A stretch of DNA of 64,000 bases from Frankiaceae bacterium (GTDB lineage Bacteria; Actinomycetota; Actinomycetes; Mycobacteriales; SCTD01): the NCBI GenBank assembly GCA_016650445.1, contig JAENVS010000011.1, forward strand, positions 225,304 to 289,303, in the 5' to 3' direction. The notes under the pieces are model-generated. The model did no database searches and was not told the origin of the DNA. It was given only the letters and a program-made list of their open reading frames with translations. This document shows positions 7,721-15,853 of this stretch, one piece after another (position 1 is the stretch's first letter; every line of letters begins with the position of its first letter). The translations under genes were made by a program, and so were the position numbers.

Positions 7721-9694
7721 CTAGTGCGGGGCGGTCTCCGCGGGCGCGGCAGTCGCGAGCCGCCAGGTGTCCCGACCGGCGTCCTTGGCCTCGTAGAGCG
7801 CCTCGTCGGCGCGGCGCAGCAGTGTGGACGAGCTCCCCCCGTGGGCCGGGAACACGGCCGCGCCGATGGAGACCGTGACCTCGATACCGTGCTGACCGGG
7901 CTCGCCGAAGGGCCGGCGGCGGACAGCGTCGCAGATGCGCTCTGCGGCCTGCGCGGCACCGGGCTCGTCGGTCTCGGGCAGGATCACGACGACTTCCTCC
8001 CCGCCGTACCGGGCAACGGTGTCGACGTCACGCACTTGACTGCGCACCCGGGCGGCGAGCTCGACGAGGACCGCATCCCCGCGCTGGTGTCCGTAGGTGT
8101 CGTTGACGGCCTTGAACAGGTCGAGGTCGAGCATGAGCAGTGCGAGTGGTCGGCCGAAACGAGCCGAGCGCTCGATCTCCTTGCCGATCGTCATCGTGAA
8201 GTACCGGTAGTTCCACAGGCCGGTGAGCCCGTCGGTGATGGACAGCCGCCGCGCCTCGTCGTGCAGCAGCACGTTGTCGATCGCGACGGTTGCCTGACTG
8301 GCGAACGTGCGGATCGTCGCGAGGTCGCGCTGGTCGAACGTCTCCGCATCGAGTCGGTCGAACAGGTCGAGGACACCGATGACGGTTCCGGAGCTCTTGA
8401 GCGGCACGGCGATCACCGAGCCCCTTGCCGGCTCGCCAGGTGCAGGACGTAGCTGCCCCGCGCCATCTCCGAGTCGTCCCATCGCGATCTCACCGGTCTG
8501 AGCGACCCTGCCGGTCACGCCCTGCCCCGCAGGAAGTCGAAGGTCGGCGGGGACGCCGCGCTCCTCCACCCCGCGGGCCACCTCGAGCACGAGCTCGCTA
8601 CGAGCCGCCCCGAACATGAGGACCATGCCGGCCTGCGCCCGCGTCGACGCCATCGCCGTCTCCAGGACCACGGTGAGGATGCGGGCGAGGTCGTGCGTGC
8701 TCGACAGCGTGTCGCCCAGGCGGGAGAGCCCGGCCTGCAGCTCGTCGCGACTGGCCTCCAGCGCCCGGACGTAGGTGCGCAGGTCCTCGGTCATGTCGTT
8801 GAACGTCTCGGCGAGCCGGCCCACTTCGTCGCGGGATCGCACCTCGATCGCCGTGTCCAGGTCTCCGGACGCGATCCGCGCGGCCGCCTCGCCGAGCGCC
8901 TCGAGCGGACGGGTGGTGGCCCGCGCGAGCAGCCAGGCGATCCCGGCGGCGAGCAGCACCGCACCCAGCAGGACCGCGACGGTCAGCGCCAACAGGCCCG
9001 GGCCCCGGGCCTGAGGCAGCGCGACGACCACGGTGTACGGCTGCCCTTCCCGTGCGGGTGACAGCACCGCGACCTGGGCGCTCGCGCGGCTCACCTGCTC
9101 CGGCGACTCGACCAGCCCGGGCACCAGGTCGGCGGGCAGCCGCCCGCTGCTGGCGACGACCCGGCTGCCGACGAGCAGAGCCACCTGACCCGTCCCGACC
9201 GCGGCCTGCAGCCGCCGAGCGAGCGCGGTGTCGACGCGATACGACGCCAGAGCACGGCCAGCATCCGCACCCGATGCCGCGTTGAGCTGAACCGCCGCGG
9301 TAAGGAACGGCTCGGTCCCCGGGACCCCGGTGACGCAGTCGCCTGCGGCGGCGGTGGTCGGTGCCGTCCCGGCTGCGGCAACGGTTGCTCCGGACGGCGA
9401 GCTCACCCGCACACCGTCGGCGAGCCCGCGCTGAACCAGGTCGGCGACGGCCCGGGCACCCGCCGGACCGGGAGCCCCGGACCACGCACGGCCGGCAGCC
9501 TCCGCGGTCGCCCGGGCCCGGTCGCAGTACCCCGCCAGGACGGTCGCGACGAGGCGGGCGCTGGCCGTCGCGGTCTCGCCCTGCCGGGTGGCGTTGGCGC
9601 GAGGGAAGGCTCGCGTCACGAGCAGCCCGCCGACCAGCAGCGGCACGAGGACGACGACGACGAAGGCAGCGGTCAGGCGAGTACGCAGCGTCAC
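7721..9694 (-). CDS. membrane sensor diguanylate cyclase (HAMP-GAF-GGDEF)
   Basis: 657 residues from GTG 9694, which has GGAGGG about 9 bases upstream. A first membrane helix (AAFVVVVLVPLLVGGLLV) is followed by an extracytoplasmic sensor of about 220 residues, and a second helix leads into a HAMP linker (RATTRPLEALGEAAARIASGDLD). A GAF domain then precedes a GGDEF domain. The active-site loop reads Ala-Arg-Tyr-Gly-Gly-Glu-Glu-Val, the GGEEF form compatible with diguanylate cyclase activity. The substrate helix has DLDLFKAVNDTYGH. The protein should turn an envelope signal into c-di-GMP. No EAL domain is attached. It is transcribed divergently from the folate gene, 49 bases apart. Confidence 0.92.
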   Translation of the reverse strand: MTLRTRLTAAFVVVVLVPLLVGGLLVTRAFPRANATRQGETATASARLVATVLAGYCDRARATAEAAGRAWSGAPGPAGARAVADLVQRGLADGVRVSSPSGATVAAAGTAPTTAAAGDCVTGVPGTEPFLTAAVQLNAASGADAGRALASYRVDTALARRLQAAVGTGQVALLVGSRVVASSGRLPADLVPGLVESPEQVSRASAQVAVLSPAREGQPYTVVVALPQARGPGLLALTVAVLLGAVLLAAGIAWLLARATTRPLEALGEAAARIASGDLDTAIEVRSRDEVGRLAETFNDMTEDLRTYVRALEASRDELQAGLSRLGDTLSSTHDLARILTVVLETAMASTRAQAGMVLMFGAARSELVLEVARGVEERGVPADLRLPAGQGVTGRVAQTGEIAMGRLGDGAGQLRPAPGEPARGSVIAVPLKSSGTVIGVLDLFDRLDAETFDQRDLATIRTFASQATVAIDNVLLHDEARRLSITDGLTGLWNYRYFTMTIGKEIERSARFGRPLALLMLDLDLFKAVNDTYGHQRGDAVLVELAARVRSQVRDVDTVARYGGEEVVVILPETDEPGAAQAAERICDAVRRRPFGEPGQHGIEVTVSIGAAVFPAHGGSSSTLLRRADEALYEAKDAGRDTWRLATAAPAETAPH

Positions 9695-9743
9695 GCCGTC
9701 CCGTCCCTCCGAATCGTCATGCCCGTCCTGGAATGCTCGCACG

Positions 9744-10241
9744 ATGCAGCCGAAGGAGTCTCTCCGCTCAGCCGCGCTGTCGCGTCGCGCTGCCATGTCG
9801 GCGGCCGAGCGTGAGCAAGCCGGCATCGCCCTCGTGGCGGCGCTGCGCGACCTCGTCCAGCACGCAGAACGCGTCGCGGCCTACGTCCCGTTCGGCTCGG
9901 AGCCACCGATCACCGCCATCCTCGGCGAGCGCGAGGACATCCTGATCCCGGTGCTCCTGCCCGACAACGACCTCGAGTGGAGCACGGGTGACGTGTTGCA
10001 CGGACCGGACGCGATCGCGGGATGCGACGTCGTACTCGTCCCGGCTCTCGCAGTCGACCGGCACGGCAACCGACTCGGGCGCGGCGGCGGGTCGTACGAC
10101 CGCGCGTTGCGACGCGCGACCGGGGTGACGATCGCGGTGCTGTACGACGGTGAGTGGGTGGAGCAGCTGCCGGCTGAGGCGCACGACACGCGCGTGGGCG
10201 CCGTCGTCATGCCGTCGACCGGGCTGGTCCGGCTCGGCTAG
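9744..10241 (+). CDS. 5-formyltetrahydrofolate cyclo-ligase
   Basis: 165 residues. The family converts 5-formyl-THF to 5,10-methenyl-THF with ATP, clearing an inhibitory folate form. Visible landmarks are the early Lys-x-x-Leu-Arg helix (MQPKESLRSAALSRR), YVPFGSEPP, the VLVPALAVDRHGNRLGRGGG nucleotide-binding segment and SYDRAL, and a late HDTRVGAVVMP. The start ATG 9744 fits the family N-terminus; the longer open frame overlaps the divergent GGDEF gene. It is slightly shorter than most homologues. It overlaps the convergent SpoIIE gene by 4 bases. Confidence 0.92.
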   Translation: MQPKESLRSAALSRRAAMSAAEREQAGIALVAALRDLVQHAERVAAYVPFGSEPPITAILGEREDILIPVLLPDNDLEWSTGDVLHGPDAIAGCDVVLVPALAVDRHGNRLGRGGGSYDRALRRATGVTIAVLYDGEWVEQLPAEAHDTRVGAVVMPSTGLVRLG

Positions 10242-13200
10242 GACGCGGGGTACTCGGCCACCACCAGTGCCAGGTCGTCACCGAGGCTGCCTCCGACGAT
10301 CACGCGAAGCTCACCGAGGATGCGGCTGAGCACTCCGGCGATCGGACCGCCGTCGCCGAGTGGGCCGATGACGTCGTCGAGCGGGACGAAGGCACCCGCC
10401 GGGTCGCGCGCCTCGAGGATGCCGTCCGTGTAGAGGAGCAGCCGGGCCCCCGGCTGCAGCTGGACCGTGACCGGCTGGGGGTCCGCGCCGAGCCCGAGCG
10501 GCAGGCTGTCCGCCGCACCCACCGGACGGATCACGACGCCATCCGCGAGCATGGCCGGCGGGTGCCCGCAGGTGACGATCGAGCAGAGCCCGTCGGGAGT
10601 GATCTCGGCCATCACGGCGGTGACGAAGTCCTCGTCGCCGAGGTAGGGCCGGAGCCGGTCGTCGACGCGTCGCGCGAGCATCCCGAGATCTGCGCAGTCG
10701 ACCGCCGCGGAGCGGAAGTGGCCGAGGACAACGGTCGCCATCCGGACCGCCTCCAAGCCCTTCCCACGGACGTCTCCGATCAGGATGCGGACGGCGCCCT
10801 CGCGCTCGACCGCCTCGTACAGGTCTCCGCCGACGAGGGCGTCGCGCGCTGCGCTCACGTAGGCAGCAGCCAGGGACACCGGTCCGAGCCGCTCGGGCAT
10901 CGGGGCGAGGATCGCGTGCTGGGCCGCCTCGGCGACGCGGGTGATCGCCGCCAGCTGCCCGCTCTGGTGGCTGTACGCCTGGGCGTTCTCCACCGCGACC
11001 GCGGCGCGGGCGGCGAGGTCCTCGGCGAACGACAAGTCGGCCGCGTCGTAGACGCGGCCGCTCTCCGCACCGATCAGCGTCAACGCACCGAAGGTCCCGG
11101 CCCGGCCGGTCAACGGCACGACGAGGCCGCTGCGGATGTGCAAGGACCGGAGGAGCTGCAGGTGCTCGTCGTCGACAGCAGAGCTCGCGAGCCGCTCGTC
11201 GCTGACGGTGGTGTACAGCTCGCTGACCCCTGCACGGATGACATGCGGTACGCCGGCCGATGCGTCAGGGTCGGCCGGGTAGTGCTCACGGAGGCGTTGC
11301 GCGAAGGCGATCCTCTCAGGGTCCGAGTGCATGACCGCGACGGCCTTCACCTCACCGTCCTCGAGGATGTCGACGGAGGCCCAGTCGGCCAGTCCCGGCA
11401 CGACCAGCCGGGCGAGCGTCGACAGGGTCTCGCGAACGTCCAGCGTGCGCCCGAGCTCGGCAGAGGCGTGTGCCAGGAAGGCGAGCCGGTCCGTCGCGAT
11501 GCGGCTCTTCTCGAGTGCCCGGGCGCGGTCGACGGCCTGTGCGCAGGTGTCGGCGAGGGCCGACAGGAACCGCAGGCCGGTCTGGTCGAACTCGTGCGGG
11601 CGCGGGAAGCTCAGCGAGAAGACGCCGAGGCGCCGCGCACCGAGCGACACCGGGACGCAGACCAGGCTGCGGTCCGCAGAGGTCTGCCCGGCCAGCAACG
11701 GGAAGCGACGCTCCATCTCCTCCAAGCTCGCAACGATGACCGGTGCGTTGGTCCGCACCGCCTCGCTGGCGGGCAGCTGCGCCGCAACCGGGAAGGTGTG
11801 CCATCGCTCGGCCGCCACCGCGCCGAGCCCGTGCGACCCGACGACCTCCAACGTGTCGTCGTCGACGAGGAGGCAGAACGACGTCAGCTCCGCTCCGACG
11901 GCGTCGCCGGCGTGGCTGATGACGATGTCGGAGATCTCACGCGCGTCCGCGGCACCGCTGAGGGCAGCCGTCACCTGCTGGAGGCGGGCCAGCCGCTGGG
12001 CGATGTCCTCCGCCTGGGCCCGGGCCTGCCGCTCCCCCTCGTAGAGCATGGTCCGCTCGAGCGCCTGCGCCGTCTGCGCGGCGAGGGCCGCGATGAAGGC
12101 CCGCTCGTCTGCGTCGAACAGCTGCGCGGTGTCGAAGCTGAACCGCAGCGCGCCGAGAACCCGGCCGGTGCCGCTGAGGGGCACGGCGCAGACCGCCATC
12201 GTCTGCGGCTCGAGCTCTGCCAGGCCGGGGAAGTGCTCGTCGCGTGCCTGCCGCGACTCGACCCACACGGCTTCACCGGTGCGGATGGCCCGCGCCGCCG
12301 GCAGGTCGGCGTCCGACGGCTCACTCCGGAGCAGCGTCACGAGGCCGATCGGGTAGCCGATCGCGCCGGGCACGGACAGGCTGCCGTCCGGCTGCGCCAG
12401 CAGCAGCCCGCCGCCTGCAGCACCGAGGACCGCCAAGCCGGCCGAAAGGACGACCTCGGCGACGTCCTCCTCGGTGGCGGCGCTCGCGAGCCGTGCGGTC
12501 ACCGCCTGCAGCCGGGCAGCGCGGGCGCTGGCTCGCTGGGCCGCGGCCACCGTGCCGAGCTCGTCGAGGAGGCGCTGCTCGAAGGTGGGCGGCCGTTCGG
12601 CCGATCCACCCGAGGCCGCACGGCGAACCTGGTCGACCAGCGCGCCGACGTACCACTGGCGGAACACGCGGTGCTGCGGCGGCGTCTCCAGCGTCAGCAG
12701 TCGGGCGTCGCGAGCGTAGGCGTCCGCCACGTCGAGCGCGGCGAGGTAGTTCTCCCCCGCTTCGACGGCCGACAGCGACAGCGTGACCGTGAGGTCGGTG
12801 CGCTCGTCGCCGCGGTTCGCCGCGGCGATCGCCTGTCGCTTGACGGCGTAGCGGGCGGCAGCGAAGCGGTGCACGACCGTGTCGATCATCCGGGCGAGGT
12901 CCTCAGGGACTGTCGCGGTGTGACCCGAGGCCTCCCCCGCCGACGCCAGCGCGAACTCGCGCACGAGGTTGTCGACGTGCGCCTTCGCAGAGATCAGCAG
13001 TTCGGTCGGGACGTCTCCGAGCGCGACCGTGTAGGTCGGCTCGTGGTCGGCGTCGTCCGCCCACGCGGCGAGCACGCTGTCGACGTCGAGGTCGTCCTGG
13101 CTGTCCAGCTCCGCTCTCGGCGCGAGCTCGCACCAGACGGACTTGCCATCGGGCAGCTGGTCCACGCCCCAGCGCGCCGAGATCGCCTCGACGAGCGCGA

Positions 13201-13525
13201 TCCCGCGACCGGTCATGGTGTCCATCGTGGCGAACGGCCGCACCGGGCTCAGCCGGCTGCCGTCGTGCGCCTCCACCCGGACGCCGCCGGGTATCGGGGC
13301 GACTGCCAGCTCCAGGGGCGGTACGCCGTGCAGCACGGCATTGCTGACCAGCTCCGACACCGCGAGTGCCGCGTCGTCGGCGAGGTCCGGCAGCTGCCAC
13401 GACCGGATGAGTTCGACGGCGAACCGCCGGGCCATCGAGACCGCGGCGACGTCGTCGGCCAGCGGCATCGCGCGCCGCTGCGGGACGGCCGGATCAGCTG
13501 CGCTGCCCGCGTCCTGCACCGTCAT
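10238..13525 (-). CDS. multi-GAF SpoIIE/PP2C phosphatase with N-terminal anti-sigma-type ATPase domain
   Basis: 1095 residues. The N-terminus (about 20-140) is a GHKL/RsbW-like ATPase: the N box is ALAVSELVSNAVLHG, followed by EAHDGS and GRGIALVEAISARWG. A helical region (about 150-330) follows, then three GAF-like sensor modules between about 335 and 850, and a C-terminal SpoIIE phosphatase (about 875-1095). Its metal-binding aspartates lie in VGGDLYE, IGDVRGKG, YTDGILEARD and GDDLALVV. Such proteins control partner-switching sigma networks by phosphorylating or dephosphorylating STAS antagonists. Carrying both kinase-like and phosphatase domains on one chain suggests a self-contained switch. 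ATG 13525 is chosen; in-frame GTG codons at 13528 and 13534 are alternatives. Confidence 0.9.
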   Translation of the reverse strand: MTVQDAGSAADPAVPQRRAMPLADDVAAVSMARRFAVELIRSWQLPDLADDAALAVSELVSNAVLHGVPPLELAVAPIPGGVRVEAHDGSRLSPVRPFATMDTMTGRGIALVEAISARWGVDQLPDGKSVWCELAPRAELDSQDDLDVDSVLAAWADDADHEPTYTVALGDVPTELLISAKAHVDNLVREFALASAGEASGHTATVPEDLARMIDTVVHRFAAARYAVKRQAIAAANRGDERTDLTVTLSLSAVEAGENYLAALDVADAYARDARLLTLETPPQHRVFRQWYVGALVDQVRRAASGGSAERPPTFEQRLLDELGTVAAAQRASARAARLQAVTARLASAATEEDVAEVVLSAGLAVLGAAGGGLLLAQPDGSLSVPGAIGYPIGLVTLLRSEPSDADLPAARAIRTGEAVWVESRQARDEHFPGLAELEPQTMAVCAVPLSGTGRVLGALRFSFDTAQLFDADERAFIAALAAQTAQALERTMLYEGERQARAQAEDIAQRLARLQQVTAALSGAADAREISDIVISHAGDAVGAELTSFCLLVDDDTLEVVGSHGLGAVAAERWHTFPVAAQLPASEAVRTNAPVIVASLEEMERRFPLLAGQTSADRSLVCVPVSLGARRLGVFSLSFPRPHEFDQTGLRFLSALADTCAQAVDRARALEKSRIATDRLAFLAHASAELGRTLDVRETLSTLARLVVPGLADWASVDILEDGEVKAVAVMHSDPERIAFAQRLREHYPADPDASAGVPHVIRAGVSELYTTVSDERLASSAVDDEHLQLLRSLHIRSGLVVPLTGRAGTFGALTLIGAESGRVYDAADLSFAEDLAARAAVAVENAQAYSHQSGQLAAITRVAEAAQHAILAPMPERLGPVSLAAAYVSAARDALVGGDLYEAVEREGAVRILIGDVRGKGLEAVRMATVVLGHFRSAAVDCADLGMLARRVDDRLRPYLGDEDFVTAVMAEITPDGLCSIVTCGHPPAMLADGVVIRPVGAADSLPLGLGADPQPVTVQLQPGARLLLYTDGILEARDPAGAFVPLDDVIGPLGDGGPIAGVLSRILGELRVIVGGSLGDDLALVVAEYPAS

Positions 13526-13594
13526 CACCCCCACGCCGCCGCCAGCGGGTCTTCAGTGTGCACGCCGAACGACTGCGGGCAGCGCCGACTCGCG

Positions 13595-13738
13595 TCAGTA
13601 GTAGCGGCGGCGGGTCCCGCCCACGGGAACGAAGTTCAGGACGAGCCCGACGACGAGCAGGACCAGGCCGATCACGAACAGGATGTTGATGCTCGCCAGC
13701 AGACCGATGAGAAGCAGGATGATTCCGAGCACGACCAT
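13595..13738 (-). CDS. small hydrophobic membrane protein (DUF6131-like)
   Basis: 47 residues: two hydrophobic stretches (VVLGIILLLIGLLASI and ILFVIGLVLLVVGLVLNFV) and a short basic tail GGTRRRYY. AAGGAG lies 7 bases before the ATG, which makes it a credible gene despite its size. Short two-helix proteins of this kind are common in actinobacteria and have no known function. It is monocistronic, between the SpoIIE gene and the divergent fmdB. Confidence 0.8.
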   Translation of the reverse strand: MVVLGIILLLIGLLASINILFVIGLVLLVVGLVLNFVPVGGTRRRYY

Positions 13739-13960
13739 GGTGGTGTCTCCTTCGCACCGCCCCGGCGGCGGATCGGGATGATCTTTCCCCCTGACACGCT
13801 CGCCGAACCTCGTCGGGCCCGAGGTCACCCGTTCGACGTACACGTGTTTGACCGAGGGGACGGCGGGACCGGCACTGCGCGACCGCTGTCGTGCGACCGA
13901 AGCGTCTGATCTGGACAAACAGCCCTCGTGCTGGACGCCGGCAGGCGCCGTACCGCACAA

Positions 13961-13987
13961 TTGGCACTCAGCCCGTGTGAGTGCCAG
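13961..13987 (+). promoter_or_regulatory. CIRCE-like element (HrcA operator) upstream of the fmdB-type gene
   Basis: TTGGCACTC-N9-GAGTGCCAG matches the CIRCE consensus (TTAGCACTC-N9-GAGTGCTAA) with the exact 9-base spacer and a perfect GGCACTC/GAGTGCC core. It ends at the AGGAGG ribosome site of the gene starting at 13999, so HrcA binding would block transcription or early elongation. Identified by eye. Confidence 0.72.
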
Positions 13988-13998
13988 GAGGACGGCTC

Positions 13999-14334
13999 GT
14001 GCCGACGTATCAGTACGCATGCACCGCCTGCGGCGAGCAGCTCGAGGCGGTGCAGTCGTTCACGGACGCGGCGCTGACCGAGTGCCCCGCGTGCGGCGGC
14101 GCGCTGCGCAAGGTCTTCTCCGCGGTCGGCGTGGTCTTCAAGGGCTCCGGCTTCTACAAGACCGACAGCCGCAAGCGCACGACCGACGACGGCGGCGGCG
14201 GCGAGAAGAAGACCGACGCCGGGAAGAAGGAGACCTCCGCGGGCACGGACAGCGCGCCGAAGTCGGAGAGCAAGAGCAGCGACAGCAAGGCAACGCCGAG
14301 CACGTCCAGCACCCCGGCGGCCAAGTCCGCCTGA
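13999..14334 (+). CDS. FmdB-family zinc ribbon protein
   Basis: 111 residues. The N-terminal putative regulatory zinc ribbon has Cys-x2-Cys twice (YACTACGEQ and CPACGG), then VFSAVGVVFKGSGFYKTDSR, the standard FmdB/CxxC_CxxC_SSSS signature. From about residue 55 the protein is low-complexity, rich in Lys, Ser, Thr and Gly, and probably disordered. The function of the family is unknown; the name comes from a formamidase operon. GTG 13999 is chosen for AGGAGG at 13986-13991. The CIRCE-like operator overlaps the ribosome site, which suggests heat or misfolding induction (inference). Confidence 0.9.
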   Translation: MPTYQYACTACGEQLEAVQSFTDAALTECPACGGALRKVFSAVGVVFKGSGFYKTDSRKRTTDDGGGGEKKTDAGKKETSAGTDSAPKSESKSSDSKATPSTSSTPAAKSA

Positions 14335-14429
14335 CGGCTGTGGACGGCCGGGCCCGCTGTGGGCGCCGGCTGCCTCCCGCTCGGCCGGCGCCCTAGTCTC
14401 GGCGCCGTCGATCGCAGGGGGTGCAGCGC

Positions 14430-15230
14430 ATGACGGACGCCGACATCGGCGTGATCGGCGGCTCCGGTCTCTACGCACTGCTCGACGACGCGACCGAGCT
14501 GACGGTGGACACGCCCTACGGACCGCCGAGCGACCCGCTCGTCGTCGGTGACCTCGCCGGCCGGCGCGTCGCGTTCGTCCCACGGCACGGGCGCGACCAC
14601 CGGTTTCCCCCGCACCGCATCCCGTACCGCGCCAACCTGTGGGCGCTGCGCAGCCTCGGTGTCAGCCAGGTGCTGGCGCCGTGCGCCGTCGGCAGCCTGA
14701 GCGCGGTCTGCCCAGCGGGCACCCTGGTCGTCCCGGACCAGCTCGTCGACCGCACCTCCGGTCGATCACAGACCTTCCACGACGAGGGCGCGGTGCACGT
14801 CTCGTTCGCCGACCCCTACTGCCCGACCGGGCGCGCCGTCGCGGTGGCGGTCGCGGCAGCCGCGGGCTGGGTGGTGGTCGACGGCGGCACCATCGTCGTC
14901 GTCGAGGGACCGCGCTTCTCCACGCGAGCGGAGTCGCAGTGGTTCGCGGCCCAAGGCTGGAGCGTTGTCAACATGACTGCCCACCCGGAGGCGGCGCTCG
15001 CGCGCGAGCTCGCGCTCTGCTACACGACGATCGCCCTCGTCACCGATCTCGACGCGGGTGTCGCAGAAGCCGCCGCGGTGACGCAGGAGGAGGTCTTCAG
15101 GGTGTTCGCGAGCAACACCGCGCGGCTTCGCGAGCTCCTGCACGACATCGTCGGCGCGCTGCCGACCGCGCCCGAGTGCTCCTGCCGACAGTCGCTCGAC
15201 GGCACCGACGTCCGGCTCCAGCTGCCATGA
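14430..15230 (+). CDS. S-methyl-5'-thioadenosine / purine nucleoside phosphorylase
   Basis: 266 residues of the PNP/MTAP class-2 phosphorylase family. The N-terminus has the phosphate-binding IGVIGGSGLY, then PRHGRDHRFPPHRIPYRANLWAL, the SAVCPAGTLVVPDQLVD region, the purine-site EGPRFSTRAES and the ribose-site VVNMTAHPEAALARE. The enzyme cleaves methylthioadenosine (or inosine/guanosine) with phosphate for methionine and purine salvage. The exact substrate is not certain from sequence. ATG 14430 is preceded by AGGGGG 7 bases away. The stop overlaps the next start as ATGA. Confidence 0.88.
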   Translation: MTDADIGVIGGSGLYALLDDATELTVDTPYGPPSDPLVVGDLAGRRVAFVPRHGRDHRFPPHRIPYRANLWALRSLGVSQVLAPCAVGSLSAVCPAGTLVVPDQLVDRTSGRSQTFHDEGAVHVSFADPYCPTGRAVAVAVAAAAGWVVVDGGTIVVVEGPRFSTRAESQWFAAQGWSVVNMTAHPEAALARELALCYTTIALVTDLDAGVAEAAAVTQEEVFRVFASNTARLRELLHDIVGALPTAPECSCRQSLDGTDVRLQLP

Positions 15231-15853
15231 CACCGATCACTGCCCAGGACGTGCGCCGCGCGGTCAGCCGGCATCGCGCGCTGCTCGCCGCGGGTTTCGC
15301 GGCGGGCGCGGTCGCGTCGGCGCTGGGAGTCCTCGCGCCCGAACGCCAAGCCGGGGTCGCCGTGCTGACCGCGGCACGCGACCTCGCGGCCGGCACAGCG
15401 CTGTCATCGGCAGACCTGCGTGCCGTCGAGATGCCGCAGGCGCTCGTGCCTGCGGGCGCTCTGCTCGCGGCCACGGCCACCGCGGGCCGGGTCCTTGCCG
15501 CACCGGTGCGTCGTGGGGAGGCTCTGACCGACGTCCGGCTCGCCGGAGCCGGTCTGCTCGCCCCGGGCACCGTCGGGCTGCTCGCCGTGCCGATCCGCAT
15601 CGCCGACGCCGCCAGCGCGGCGCTCGTCACCGCCGGCGACCGCGTCGACGTGCTGGCCGCCGCGTCGTCCGGCGGACCGCCTGCGGCGCGGGTCGTCGCT
15701 GCCGACGCGGAGGTGCTCGCGGTCCCGACCGCCGTAGCCGACTCCGGTGACGGCGCCTTGATCGTCGTGGCCACCACCCCGACCGTCGCAGCCACGCTGG
15801 CCGCGGCGGCGGTGTCAAGCCGGTTGTCCCTGACCCTTCGGCCGCGCCCGTGA
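15227..15853 (+). CDS. SAF-domain membrane-anchored protein (CpaB/RcpC-like)
   Basis: 208 residues. A basic cytoplasmic start and one membrane helix (ALLAAGFAAGAVASALGVLA) precede a SAF domain (about 43-110: VAVLTAARDLAAGTALSSADLRAVEMP). A C-terminal beta-rich part reads VDVLAAA...VVAADAEVLAVP. This resembles the Flp pilus assembly protein CpaB/RcpC, but no other tad or flp pilus gene is in the window. It is coupled by ATGA to the phosphorylase gene upstream and by a GTGA overlap to the oxidase gene downstream. Confidence 0.8.
   Translation: MTPITAQDVRRAVSRHRALLAAGFAAGAVASALGVLAPERQAGVAVLTAARDLAAGTALSSADLRAVEMPQALVPAGALLAATATAGRVLAAPVRRGEALTDVRLAGAGLLAPGTVGLLAVPIRIADAASAALVTAGDRVDVLAAASSGGPPAARVVAADAEVLAVPTAVADSGDGALIVVATTPTVAATLAAAAVSSRLSLTLRPRP

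Noticed and set aside
10562..13909. A 1115-codon open frame on the plus strand opposite the SpoIIE-GAF gene
   Set aside because: Composition is a shadow of GC-rich codons (Arg/Asp/Gly/Val runs, no domain), and the opposite strand has clear domains in order. Long antisense frames are expected at this GC content.
15227..15853. SAF-domain gene as part of a Flp pilus locus
   Set aside because: No tadA, tadB, tadC or flp pilin gene lies in the neighbourhood; neighbours are metabolic.
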